A stretch of DNA of 64,000 nucleotides from Lacrimispora sphenoides (GTDB taxonomy: Bacteria > Bacillota > Clostridia > Lachnospirales > Lachnospiraceae): NCBI RefSeq assembly GCF_900105215.1, contig NZ_FOIP01000001.1:1634001-1698000 (forward strand), read 5' to 3'. Made by a program: the position numbers and the translations under genes. Positions 1 through 8,619 of this stretch are shown piece by piece. The notes below the pieces were generated by a model. The model searched no databases, was not told where the DNA came from, and was given only the letters and a program-made list of their open reading frames with translations. Position 1 is the first letter of the stretch. The number at the start of each line of letters is the position of its first letter.

Positions 1-1
1 T

Positions 2-784
2 TACAATGACTTCGAGTTAAGAATAGGGGAAGATGATAAAACATTTGCTATGGAAATCTGGTCACATTCTCTAGGAAGGGTTTCCATTGACATATCCTCA
101 CCAAACAGGGAATCAACACAACAGATTTATCCTACGATCGGCGGTTGCAGAATATTCAACTTTGTATTCTCCCCAACTACCCTTTATGTCAATAATTATG
201 TTTTTGAAGAGGAAACCGGAGATCAGATGATCCTGGTACGCTTTCAGAACACGGTTCCCGGAATCTGGCGTATACGGATCAGAAGCGTTGAAAATGAGCC
301 CTTGTCTTTTCATTCATGGCTTCCTTCGCACGGTCTCATATCTGACCAGACCTATTTCCTTAATTACTCACCGGATACTACGATCACTTCACCTGGAAAC
401 GGCAATCGCCAGCTGACTGTGACTGCCTATAATCAAATGAATAACTCAATTCTTGGTGAATCAAGCAGGGGTTATACAAGAACGGGCTTTATCAAGCCGG
501 ATATTGCGGCTCCCGGTTATCAGCTTACTTGTGCGGTCCCCGGAGGCGGGTACGGTTCTGTGACCGGAACAGGAGCTGCCGCCGCCCATACAGCCGGAAT
601 TATTTCCATGGTCTTTGAGTGGACCATTGTGAGGGGGAATTACAGCACAATGAACGGAATTTCTGTTGACCGGTTGATGGTAAGAGGGGCGACGCGGTCC
701 AGCTCATACACCTATCCCAATAACATATGGGGGTACGGCCAGGTGAATGTGGTCAATTTATTCAGGCTGCTTACTAACTTTTAA
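2..784 (+). CDS. S8 (subtilisin-like) Csp-family protein, C-terminal part, catalytic Ser replaced
   Basis: The frame is open from the window edge, so the true start lies upstream; the 260 codons seen are the C-terminal half of a Csp-like S8 protease of the type that processes or senses spore germination signals. Family landmarks are the KPDIAAPG segment (Asn/Asp loop), then the serine loop, then a C-terminal GYGQVNVVNLF segment. The serine loop reads GTGAAAAHTAG where active subtilisins have GTS-x-A-x-P-H-x-A-G; the codon at 572-574 is GGA (Gly), so the nucleophile is missing. The Asp and His of the triad would lie upstream of the window. Gly at this position is also known in the germination pseudoprotease CspC of Clostridioides difficile. 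The assignment to S8 is secure; the claim of no activity is inference. Confidence 0.85.
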   Translation, partial: YNDFELRIGEDDKTFAMEIWSHSLGRVSIDISSPNRESTQQIYPTIGGCRIFNFVFSPTTLYVNNYVFEEETGDQMILVRFQNTVPGIWRIRIRSVENEPLSFHSWLPSHGLISDQTYFLNYSPDTTITSPGNGNRQLTVTAYNQMNNSILGESSRGYTRTGFIKPDIAAPGYQLTCAVPGGGYGSVTGTGAAAAHTAGIISMVFEWTIVRGNYSTMNGISVDRLMVRGATRSSSYTYPNNIWGYGQVNVVNLFRLLTNF

Positions 785-1096
785 CCTCATCAAGTAAGTC
801 CCCAATTCAATGCAGGAAAGGCATAAGTGGGGAGTGGGGATTTACCTGCATCAGAAGGGAAAAAAAACCTTCTGACAAGCTGAAATAGCAGCTATGAGGT
901 TATGCCCGGTGAAGCGGGGCATGCTGTGAGCAAGTAGCGAAGCGGATATGAATATCCGATTAACTAAATTATTAAAGCGGGTATCCGGTATTTGATGTGA
1001 CTCCAATGAGTTAGACCTAAAAATCCAACTTATTGGGGTCAGTTCAATTTCCGGCCCGCTTTTAAAAAGTTCTTTACAAACTGCCTTCATGGATAT
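785..1096. other. Intergenic region with hairpins, no gene
   Basis: This stretch of about 310 bases separates the S8 gene from the convergent GH18 gene. It holds several imperfect inverted repeats: GTAAGTCCCCA near 795 against TGGGGATTTAC near 843, a small CAGAAGG/CCTTCTG hairpin near 851-876 with an A-rich loop, and an IS-end-like repeat near 1000-1047 listed separately. An 80-codon minus-strand frame here has no recognisable product or ribosome binding site. I see no credible gene. Confidence 0.5.
1000..1047 (-). mobile_element. Possible relic of an IS3-family (IS150-group) terminus
   Basis: Read on the minus strand this begins TGAACTGACCCCAATAAG and continues into an imperfect inverted copy, so CCAATAAGTTGGA and TCTAACTCATTGG flank a short spacer. 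Termini starting TGAACTGACCCC followed by such a pair are typical of IS150-group elements in Firmicutes. No transposase frame follows it, so at most one end of an old insertion remains. The match is from memory of the family, not a search. Confidence 0.35.
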
Positions 1097-2380
1097 TTAT
1101 AACTTCTGGATGTAATATTGATTATTAATAATAAGCCACATTCGGGTATCGAATCTCATTATAGTCCAAATAGATATACCTTGAAGATTGTATTCCTCTA
1201 TAAGTCCAGTCCTTGCATTAAAGCTTCTTGCATCTTTAAACCATACTACATGCAGAATCCCATCGCTATCAATATAGTAGAAGTATGATGACTGTGCTAC
1301 TTCATTAAATTGTATTGGGATTTTGTTTTCTGCTGCAATTTGTACCGCACTATTATTAGATATTACAACAGCTTCTGTAGCACCGGGGACATATGGAAGT
1401 GTCCAGTCATAACCCAGAGCGGTGACTCCTAGAAAAATTTTCTCCGGGGGAATGATGCTAACCACATAATCTAACAATTCTCTTAAGATATTAACCGGAA
1501 ATATTGCGCTTGGATAGCTGTAAGACCTTGCCCAGTCATAAGAAGAAAATATAATTCCATCTGCATATTCAGATAATTTTGAATAGTCTAATCTTTCAAA
1601 ATTGACGCCTGGGATATCTACATTCGTTGCCGGTGTAATGGTAACCAGTACCTTATAACCTTCTGAATGAAATATTGCAGAGGCTTTTTTCAAATATGCT
1701 GCAATGCTGTCTATGTTTCCATTGGTTACGTTTTCGGCATATATATTTATACCATAAAAACCTTTCGTTCTTAATATGTAAAGAGCGTTATCAATAAAGC
1801 GATCCTGCACAGTAGGGTTATTTATAATATTATAGGTCACTTCACGGCTGACGATTCCCTCTTCCGTCATAGTGGAAATAAACATCATGGGTGCAACATC
1901 AAATGCTTTAGCTAGCTGTATAATTTCAGTATCGTCGGAATTTGAGATAATTTCTCCTTCACTTGTAGTCCTATAATTGAATATAGTCAGGTAAGTTAAG
2001 AAAGGAAGTGTTTTTATTAAAACAGATCTATCTATATATGAAAAAGTATAACCAATAGTGGCAATTGTACTTTTTCTATTCGTCTGATAGCTTATAACTA
2101 TAGTTTCACCGGCATACAAAAATTCCATGTCGGAAAGATAGGGATTATTTCTTAATAATTCCATTGTTGTAGTACCATGCTGTTTTGCAATGCTCTCCAA
2201 AGAATCACCGGCCTGGATAGTATAAAGCACTTCAGGTTGAACAATCACAATTGTTTGGCCTGTTGCTAAATTTTCAGGGTTTGTAATTCCGTTTTCCAAT
2301 ATTAATCTGTCAACAGGGATATTGTAATATTCTGCTATTGAATTTATGGTTTCACCGGGTTGTACTACGTGTAGGTTCAT
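1097..2380 (-). CDS. LysM-LysM-GH18 protein, spore cortex lysin-like (SleL/YaaH type)
   Basis: A 427-residue protein with two N-terminal LysM peptidoglycan-binding repeats (about residues 3-48 and 52-98) followed by a GH18 barrel, the architecture of the spore cortex N-acetylglucosaminidases SleL and YaaH. The start is taken at the ATG at 2380 because GAGGGA lies six bases upstream; a TTG at 2392 is less likely. The barrel keeps the glutamate of the GH18 DxxDxDxE motif (E216, in GINIYAENV) but two of the usual aspartates are tyrosine (Y209, Y214). That may lower activity or mark a subfamily. There is no signal peptide, as is common in spore-coat-delivered LysM proteins. Transcription converges on the S8 gene. 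Confidence 0.85.
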   Translation of the reverse strand: MNLHVVQPGETINSIAEYYNIPVDRLILENGITNPENLATGQTIVIVQPEVLYTIQAGDSLESIAKQHGTTTMELLRNNPYLSDMEFLYAGETIVISYQTNRKSTIATIGYTFSYIDRSVLIKTLPFLTYLTIFNYRTTSEGEIISNSDDTEIIQLAKAFDVAPMMFISTMTEEGIVSREVTYNIINNPTVQDRFIDNALYILRTKGFYGINIYAENVTNGNIDSIAAYLKKASAIFHSEGYKVLVTITPATNVDIPGVNFERLDYSKLSEYADGIIFSSYDWARSYSYPSAIFPVNILRELLDYVVSIIPPEKIFLGVTALGYDWTLPYVPGATEAVVISNNSAVQIAAENKIPIQFNEVAQSSYFYYIDSDGILHVVWFKDARSFNARTGLIEEYNLQGISIWTIMRFDTRMWLIINNQYYIQKL

Positions 2381-2513
2381 GGATTCCCTCAATTGATTTT
2401 ATTAATCTATTATATGCTAATCTTACATGTTCATAACATCATAGTACAGATAATAATGTAGCTCAATAGCTTACGCAATAACTGGTTTAGACTGTTGATG
2501 CAATTACATATGA

Positions 2514-2960
2514 GCTATCGGTCCATATACTTTCGGCCCTCCCATGGCAGTAGCCCCCATCAACATGGTCAGAAAAGTAGTGGAGTATGCCGTGACAGCC
2601 ATCCCAACGGAGAAGATCAGCCTGGGAATCCCCAATTACGGATACGATTGGCCCCTGCCCTATGAGAGAGGAGTGACAAGGGCAAGGACCATAAATAACT
2701 TGGAGGCGATCCAGATTGCCATTGACCATGGTGTGGAGATTCAGTTTGACGAGGTTGCCATGTCCCCATATTTCCGTTATTGGCAATATGGAATTCAGCA
2801 TGAGGTTTGGTTTGAGGATGTGAGAAGTTATAAGGCCAAGTTTGAATTAATCAAAGAATTCGGCTTAACCGGTGCCGGGTATTGGCAGCTCATGCAGTTT
2901 TTCCGGGCAAACTGGCTATTGCTGGAGCAGATGTTTACTATTAAAAAGTTTGGAGAATGA
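2514..2960 (+). pseudogene. 5'-truncated GH18 (SleL-like) fragment
   Basis: This frame encodes about 149 residues matching only the C-terminal third of the GH18 barrel, including YTFGPPMAV, NYGYDW, EVWFEDVRSYKAK and GAGYWQLMQF. The recognisable homology starts right after an in-frame stop at 2511-2513. No LysM domain, catalytic motif, start codon with ribosome binding site or promoter precedes it. It is homologous to the C-terminal part of the intact GH18 protein encoded on the other strand just to the left (both have GYDW-LPY, then FxEVA-S-YF, then VWF-D-RS), yet the two differ at many positions, so it is an old paralogue fragment and not a fresh copy. Confidence 0.75.
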
Positions 2961-3049
2961 TTTTACCTGTTTCCAGAAAAACTCCGTTGCATTTCTTCCG
3001 CTTTTCTGTTATATTGAAGTGTTAAACGGTTAGTGGAGAGGATTTCAGG

Positions 3050-4030
3050 ATGTTTTTATATCAGATGAAAGATGACCATGTACAGATTCTGGGTTGTCGG
3101 GGATATGACGGTTCCGTGCGGATCCCGGAGAAGATTGGGGGCCTGCCGGTGACAGAGCTGGCTGCCTATGCATTCTCCGATGGTTGGGGGAAAAAAGAAA
3201 TGCTTTCATTGGCAGGAAAAGAGATACGCCTGTGCGATGAAGAGGGCAACCCAATTGTAATAGAAGAAAAAGATATTCCGCCGGAGATAAGCTGTGAAGG
3301 GCTGATTGAGATATATCTGCCGGACACGATTAGGAAAATAGGAAATTATGCATTCTATAACTGTTATGAGTTAAGCCGTGTGGAGTGCTCGAGCTCCATC
3401 TTTGATGTAGGATCCGGACTTTTTACCGGCTGCACAGGGGTCCGGTTTTTAGATATTCATATGATCGATGGAGAACGTTCCTGCATGAAGGAACTGCTTG
3501 CGGAACTGCGGCAGGAACTTTATGTAAACTATTATAGCAGTAAGGGGAATGCGAGGCTGGTTTTTCCCGAAATGTTTGAGGAGTCTGTGGAGCATACGCC
3601 AGCCAGAATCATCCTCCGGGAAATGCATGGCTGCGGCCATATGTACCGTTACTGCTTTGATCAGACGGAGTTTCAGTTTCATAAATACGACGCACTGTTC
3701 CCTCATATCCTGGTGCAGGAGCCGGAGCGGGTGACTGCAGCCCTGGTTCTTGGAAGGCTTTATACTCCTTTGGAACTTCTTGCAAAGGATAGGGAGGTAT
3801 ATGAGGCTTACCTGATGGAACATTTTAAGGGAGCGGCGAGACTGGCGCTTGAGGAAAAGGACCCGGCCCTTTTCCTTTGGCTTGCCGGGCAGTACGGCCT
3901 TAATCAGGAGGACTTTGACAGGATGGTCGACATGGCGGGAAGTGCTGACAAGCCTGAGATTCTAAGCGTCCTTATGAATCTTCGCCGCCAACGCTTTAAG
4001 GCAGGGAAACGAAAGTTTTCCCTGATATAA
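3050..4030 (+). CDS. Leucine-rich-repeat (BspA-type) protein
   Basis: A 326-residue cytoplasmic-looking protein without signal peptide. BspA-type LRR_5 units are visible at about residues 10-45 (VRIPEKIGGLPVTELAAYAF) and 85-140 (IEIYLPDTIRKIGNYAFYNC), each with the I-x-LP-x-x-I-x-x-I-x-x-x-AF pattern. The C-terminal half is helical and unrecognised. It is followed, nine bases after its stop, by the leader of a VWA-like gene and then a MoxR ATPase, all on the same strand and closely spaced, so it probably belongs to that operon. The start ATG follows GAGAGGATTTCAGG. The repeats suggest protein-protein contact; the partner is unknown. Confidence 0.75.
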   Translation: MFLYQMKDDHVQILGCRGYDGSVRIPEKIGGLPVTELAAYAFSDGWGKKEMLSLAGKEIRLCDEEGNPIVIEEKDIPPEISCEGLIEIYLPDTIRKIGNYAFYNCYELSRVECSSSIFDVGSGLFTGCTGVRFLDIHMIDGERSCMKELLAELRQELYVNYYSSKGNARLVFPEMFEESVEHTPARIILREMHGCGHMYRYCFDQTEFQFHKYDALFPHILVQEPERVTAALVLGRLYTPLELLAKDREVYEAYLMEHFKGAARLALEEKDPALFLWLAGQYGLNQEDFDRMVDMAGSADKPEILSVLMNLRRQRFKAGKRKFSLI

Positions 4031-4092
4031 TTTCATTAATGAAGGCAAATCGAACAGCCTTATATAGAATCAAACAGAAAGAGGGTGGAACC

Positions 4093-5412
4093 ATGATCGA
4101 TCCGGTGAAACAAAGGCAGCTTGATGAACTGGCAGAGGTGGAACTGGGCTATGAGATCCTGACCAATGCCCGCAATGAACTTTATTTAAGCTTCCGGTAT
4201 CTGGATGTAGCCCTAAACAGCCTTGGATTTACGGCTGACTGGACAGGCCTGGGCTTAGGAACGGATGGGTTTGTGATCTATTATCAGCCGGAACATTTGT
4301 TTTCCATATATAAGAGAAGCAGAACCCTGGTAAACCGGGCCTATCTGCATATGCTTTTCCACTGCCTGTTCTGCCATTTGAGTGGGAAAGGGGAACGGGA
4401 AAAGGAATACTGGGATCTGGCCTGCGATATCACCATAGAGTCCATTCTGGATGGATTTTATGTGAAACCCGTTTATCGGCACCAGACTCCTTACCGCAGG
4501 GAGGTCTACGGCAGACTGGCAGAAAAACGAAAGGTATTTACCGCTGAGGGAATTTATAAAGAGCTTCAGGATATGAGTCTGACCCCGGAGCAATATGGAC
4601 GGATGGCAGCAGAATTCTACGTGGATAACCATGACCGGTGGGAAGAGGAGGCCCCTTCGGGAGTACAGATGGAGCGGCAGAATAAATGGCAGAACATCCG
4701 GGAGACCATGCAGACGGAAATGGAATCCTTTGGAGAAAAGAATGAGGATTCATCAAGAAACCTTTTGGAACAGGTGAAAGTCGAAAACCGGGAAAAATAT
4801 AATTACAGACAGTTTTTAAGAAAGTTTGCGGTGTTAAGGGAGGAGGCAGAGATCGATCCGGATTCCTTTGACCCTGTGTTTTATACTTACGGCATGTCTC
4901 TTTACCGGAATATGCCTCTTATTGAGCCTTTGGAAACAAAGGAGGTTTTTAAAATTGAGGATTTTGTGATCGTGATCGATACATCCATGTCCGTATCCGG
5001 GGATCTGGTACGGCATTTCCTTCAGGAAACCTATGGCGTCCTCGGGGAATCGGAAAGCTATTTCCGGAATATCAATATCCATATCATCCAGTGTGATGAG
5101 GAAATCCGCTCTGATGTGACCATCACAAGCAGGGAGGAGATGAAAGATTATATGGAGCATTTCACATTATCTGGTTTTGGCGGAACGGATTTCCGACCGG
5201 CTTTCGAGTATGTGAACGGTCTTTTAAATAAAGGGGCTTTTAAGAAGCTCCGTGGCCTTTTGTATTTTACCGACGGAAAAGGGATATATCCGGTGAAAAT
5301 GCCTCCCTATGATACGGCATTTGTCTTTATGGAAGACCAGTATGAGGACATTTCCGTACCAGGCTGGGCCATGAAAGTGATCCTGACAGAAGAGGATCTG
5401 GAAGTTACTTGA
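4093..5412 (+). CDS. VWA-like / putative metallopeptidase-domain protein (DUF2201 family)
   Basis: A 439-residue protein with an N-terminal metallopeptidase-like domain and a C-terminal VWA-like domain. The VWA part has a good MIDAS: DTSMS at residues 296-300 and a later GGTDF. The N-terminal motif expected to be HExxH reads HMLFH (residues 86-90) with another His at 95, so the general-base glutamate is replaced by Met. ATG 4093 is chosen over an upstream start at 4039 because AGAGGGTGG precedes it by about five bases. Genes of this family are usually paired with a MoxR-type AAA+ ATPase, as here (14-base gap), and the pair is thought to act as a chaperone or assembly machine. The substrate is unknown. 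Confidence 0.8.
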   Translation: MIDPVKQRQLDELAEVELGYEILTNARNELYLSFRYLDVALNSLGFTADWTGLGLGTDGFVIYYQPEHLFSIYKRSRTLVNRAYLHMLFHCLFCHLSGKGEREKEYWDLACDITIESILDGFYVKPVYRHQTPYRREVYGRLAEKRKVFTAEGIYKELQDMSLTPEQYGRMAAEFYVDNHDRWEEEAPSGVQMERQNKWQNIRETMQTEMESFGEKNEDSSRNLLEQVKVENREKYNYRQFLRKFAVLREEAEIDPDSFDPVFYTYGMSLYRNMPLIEPLETKEVFKIEDFVIVIDTSMSVSGDLVRHFLQETYGVLGESESYFRNINIHIIQCDEEIRSDVTITSREEMKDYMEHFTLSGFGGTDFRPAFEYVNGLLNKGAFKKLRGLLYFTDGKGIYPVKMPPYDTAFVFMEDQYEDISVPGWAMKVILTEEDLEVT

Positions 5413-5426
5413 CAGGAGATTTTATT

Positions 5427-6938
5427 ATGAATATTAAACGAGCGAAAGAAGAAATTAAGAATACCATAGAAGCCTATCTGCTAAAGGATGAATACGGCGC
5501 ATATGAGATACCGGCGGTTCACCAAAGACCGGTGTTTCTCATGGGACCTCCGGGAGTGGGAAAAACCCAGATCATGGAGCAGATAGCAAGAGAATGCGGG
5601 ATCGGCCTGGTGGCTTATACCATCACCCATCATACCCGCCAGAGTGCGGTGGGACTTCCCTTTATCAATGAAAAGGAATTCGGCGGGAGTACTTACCGTG
5701 TAACAGAATACACTATGAGCGAGATCGTGGCCTCAATTTACAATAAGATCGAGAGCTCCGGCCTTAAGGAGGGGATTCTTTTTATCGACGAGATTAACTG
5801 TGTGTCCGAAACCCTTGCGCCGACCATGCTCCAGTTTCTCCAGTATAAAACGTTCGGAAACCACAAGATTCCCGAAGGCTGGGTTATTGTGACGGCTGGA
5901 AACCCGCCGGAATATAACAAATCGGTCAGAGACTTTGATGTGGTGACCTTAGACCGTATCAAGCTCATTCATGTAGAACCGGACTTTGAGGTATGGAAGG
6001 CTTATGCCTATGAGCAGGCTCTGCATCCAGCGGTTATTTCCTATCTGAATGCCAGGACCGAATACTTCTGCCGGATCGAAACTACGGTTGATGGAAAATT
6101 CTTCGCTACCCCCAGAGGCTGGGATGACTTATCAAAATTTATTGAAATTTATGAGCGCCTGGGCAAAAAAGTGGACCGGGATGTGGTGGGAGAGTATATC
6201 CAGTTTCCTAAAATTTCAAAGGATTTTACCAACTATTTGGATCTTTATTATAAGTACCGGGATGATTACCAGATCGATGAGATCTTGTCAGGCATCATCA
6301 AGGAGAGCCTGTGTGACAGGCTGAAACGGGCATCTTTTGATGAGAAGCTGAGTGTCATCGGCCTGCTGCTGTCTAGATTGGGTCAGAGCTTCCGATCTGT
6401 GTCTGATCAGGGGGATAAAACCGGCCTTTTGATGGAAGAACTTAAAAAAATAAGTCCGGAATCCGAAAAAGATCAGGATACCTCCATGGTGGCCCGCCTT
6501 GCCGAACTAAGGGATCAGTGGAATGGTGATTGGGACAGGAAAAGAAAAGCCGGCCTTTTAAGCAGGAGAGAAGATTATTTACGTCGTGATGTGGAGGCCC
6601 TTCTTGTTCAATATGAGGAAACCCTCCGAATGGAAGGAACCGGGAATGAGGCTGCCTGGGACCGAATACGGGAGTTGTTTGAGGAAGAAAACGCCAGATA
6701 TGAGGCGCTTTTAGAAGAGGGTGGACAATCCCTGGAGCATGCCTTTGATTTTATGGAAGCCGCCTTCGGCGACGGACAGGAAATGGTGGTATTTATAACG
6801 GAATTAAATACCGGGTATCATAGCGTTAAATTTTTAAAAGAATACGATTGTGAACGGTATTATCAATATAATGAACGGCTTTTATTCAAGGACAGGGAGA
6901 GTGATATAAAAGCCAGGATTGATAGTTTAGGAAAATAA
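5427..6938 (+). CDS. MoxR-family AAA+ ATPase
   Basis: A 503-residue AAA+ protein. The Walker A GPPGVGKT is at residues 40-47 and the Walker B ILFIDEIN about 70 residues later, followed by a sensor-like TAGNPPEYNKS segment. The C-terminal 200 residues are charged and helical, longer than the usual MoxR core of about 330. The ATG at 5427 is preceded by CAGGAGA; an upstream TTG overlapping the VWA stop is less likely. MoxR ATPases work with VWA proteins to remodel or load cofactors into client complexes. The LRR protein two genes upstream may be part of the same machine, which is inference from the shared strand and tight spacing. Confidence 0.88.
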   Translation: MNIKRAKEEIKNTIEAYLLKDEYGAYEIPAVHQRPVFLMGPPGVGKTQIMEQIARECGIGLVAYTITHHTRQSAVGLPFINEKEFGGSTYRVTEYTMSEIVASIYNKIESSGLKEGILFIDEINCVSETLAPTMLQFLQYKTFGNHKIPEGWVIVTAGNPPEYNKSVRDFDVVTLDRIKLIHVEPDFEVWKAYAYEQALHPAVISYLNARTEYFCRIETTVDGKFFATPRGWDDLSKFIEIYERLGKKVDRDVVGEYIQFPKISKDFTNYLDLYYKYRDDYQIDEILSGIIKESLCDRLKRASFDEKLSVIGLLLSRLGQSFRSVSDQGDKTGLLMEELKKISPESEKDQDTSMVARLAELRDQWNGDWDRKRKAGLLSRREDYLRRDVEALLVQYEETLRMEGTGNEAAWDRIRELFEEENARYEALLEEGGQSLEHAFDFMEAAFGDGQEMVVFITELNTGYHSVKFLKEYDCERYYQYNERLLFKDRESDIKARIDSLGK

Positions 6939-6992
6939 TGTATAAAAACCAAAAAACTACTCCATAATAAAGAAAGAAAAGGAGGTAGTGCC

Positions 6993-7211
6993 ATGGGAAA
7001 TAAAGCATTGAGTTACACTGCTCTGACTATAGCCATTATTGGCGCGGTCAACTGGGGGCTGGTAGGTTTCTTTAACTTCAACCTGGTATCATTTATTTTC
7101 GGCAGCATGACATGGATTACAAGAATCGTGTATGCTCTAGTAGGAATTTGCGGGTTGTACCTGATTACTTTTTATGGCCGTTCCGAGGCTGGAACAGAAG
7201 ATAACCGATAA
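6993..7211 (+). CDS. DUF378 small membrane protein
   Basis: A 72-residue protein with two hydrophobic helices (about 9-30 and 40-63) and the family hallmark AIIGAVNWGLVGFFNFNLV. DUF378 proteins are widespread in Clostridia and Bacilli and have no established function. AAGGAGG lies seven bases before the ATG. It is probably monocistronic, with hairpins directly downstream. Confidence 0.85.
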   Translation: MGNKALSYTALTIAIIGAVNWGLVGFFNFNLVSFIFGSMTWITRIVYALVGICGLYLITFYGRSEAGTEDNR

Positions 7212-7217
7212 TTTAAA

Positions 7218-7266
7218 GGGCATTGCAGCATGAGCAGATCACTTACCATGCGGTAATGCCCTCTCT
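7218..7266 (+). terminator. Hairpin after the DUF378 gene
   Basis: GGGCATTGC at 7218 pairs with GCGGTAATGCCC ending at 7261, followed by TCTCTCG. The tail is poor in T, so termination would be weak; it precedes a second, stronger hairpin. Confidence 0.45.
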
Positions 7267-7286
7267 CGTTATTATAAAAACATAGA

Positions 7287-7333
7287 AAAGGTGCTGCAAA
7301 ATGGCTATTTACGAATCATTTTGCAGCACCTTT
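7287..7333 (+). terminator. 17-bp perfect inverted repeat, probable terminator
   Basis: A perfect 17-base inverted repeat (AAAGGTGCTGCAAAATG at 7287-7303 and its complement at 7317-7333) encloses a 13-base loop and ends in CACCTTTATCTT. It sits between the DUF378 gene and the zinc-ribbon gene and would form a very stable RNA hairpin in either direction. Confidence 0.6.
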
Positions 7334-7491
7334 ATCTTATGCGTTCCTTTTTGCGAAACAGCTTACGTGAAAATCTTGTTTGCTTGTCCTGAATATGTCC
7401 TTGTATGAGTTGTAAGCGATATGGAATTATGATAGAATTCATATAAATATCACATATCATGATAATCCATATTCAAATTCAGGAGGATCTT

Positions 7492-7872
7492 ATGTTTTTT
7501 ATATGCGGCATGAGCCAGGGAAAGAAAATACTCGATTATACAAAAACAATAATCTGCGGCCTGTGTGGAGGCTACGGCAGATACCAGGTTTTTATGACTT
7601 ATAGTTATTTCAGTATTTTTTTCATCCCCATTATAAAATGGGACAGACGATATTACGTTCAAATGTCCTGCTGTAATACCCTTTACGAACTGAACCCCGA
7701 AAAAGGAAAAAGACTGAATCATAAAGAGTCTGTAGACATTAGTGAGCAGGATTTGACCCTGGTGCAGTCCGGCCACAGGAGTTCAGACTGGAACCGGAAG
7801 CAATGTTCCCACTGCGGGTATGAAACCACAGAGGATTTTGAATACTGTCCTAAATGTGGACAGAGGTTTTAA
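7492..7872 (+). CDS. Small zinc-ribbon protein
   Basis: A 126-residue protein ending in a zinc ribbon (CSHCGYETTEDFEYCPKCGQRF), with a further CGLCGG pair near residue 25 and a hydrophobic FSIFFIPI segment in the middle. This fits the zinc-ribbon_15 type of small clostridial proteins with unknown role. The ATG at 7492 is chosen because CAGGAGG precedes it by seven bases; an upstream ATG at 7459 has no site. Confidence 0.7.
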   Translation: MFFICGMSQGKKILDYTKTIICGLCGGYGRYQVFMTYSYFSIFFIPIIKWDRRYYVQMSCCNTLYELNPEKGKRLNHKESVDISEQDLTLVQSGHRSSDWNRKQCSHCGYETTEDFEYCPKCGQRF

Positions 7873-7941
7873 AGAAACATGCATCTGCATGCACTATGTC
7901 ACCCTATATCAGGTAGAAGTCAGAAACGTAAGCTAGCTGTT

Positions 7942-8511
7942 CTAAATGATGATATCATCAAGGGTTCTTTTTGGAACGTAGTGTACCTGATTCTCATCCC
8001 GGTAATAGCGAATATCCCCGTCCTCTTTAACTGGGACAAGGACCACTTCTTCCTTGGGCTTTCCAAGAGCAAGGACTAAGTCTATGGAGTACCGTGATGG
8101 CTCAATGGAAAGAGCTTCTGCCAGTTCACGTCTCCGTACATTTCCCAATATGCATCCGCCATATCCTTTTTCCACAGCCCCAAGCATGATGGTCTGAGCA
8201 GCAATTCCATCATCATACAGTTTATTTTTCCCAAGGGAGAGATCGCATAGAATGATGATGTAGGCAGATGGGCGTTCCCCCTTTTCAGGTCCGTCCCGGT
8301 CCGGCAGAGCACCGGCCCAGCTCAGGGTATCAAACACCTTGGAGTTTTCTTCCGGGGTGCTGCACAGCCAGAACTTAAGCGCCTGGGAATTGGCTGTTGA
8401 AGCGGTGAGCCTGGCTAGATCCACCAGCTCCCTTAAATCTTTCGTGGAAACCGCCTCATCCTCATAAAACCGGCGGAAGGTACGGCATTTTGAAACCAGT
8501 TCTTTTAACAT
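7942..8511 (-). CDS. Nitroreductase-family FMN oxidoreductase
   Basis: A 189-residue nitroreductase-like protein: N-terminal CRTFRRFYEDEAVSTKDLRELVDLARLTASTANSQALKFW covers the FMN phosphate loop and the PS(A)xNxQPW-like segment, and the central GIAAQTIMLGAVEKGYGGCILGNV is the family's second helix region. The predicted fold would be a homodimeric FMN enzyme using NAD(P)H; the substrate cannot be told. The ATG at 8511 is preceded on its strand by GGAGGAA. It is transcribed toward the zinc-ribbon gene. Confidence 0.88.
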   Translation of the reverse strand: MLKELVSKCRTFRRFYEDEAVSTKDLRELVDLARLTASTANSQALKFWLCSTPEENSKVFDTLSWAGALPDRDGPEKGERPSAYIIILCDLSLGKNKLYDDGIAAQTIMLGAVEKGYGGCILGNVRRRELAEALSIEPSRYSIDLVLALGKPKEEVVLVPVKEDGDIRYYRDENQVHYVPKRTLDDIII

Positions 8512-8619
8512 AGAATATTCCTCCTGTTTTGTCTGTATTTTATCCGTTTTCTTATTTTAAAAGTATAGCAGGTATTGGTCCGGTCTGCAATGGCATGGGG
8601 AAGGAAGGGAGAGATTACG

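Noticed and set aside
851..1090. 79-codon minus-strand frame beside the IS-like repeat
   Set aside because: No ribosome binding site, no recognisable domain, and it runs through hairpins and the IS-end relic; it is most likely chance.
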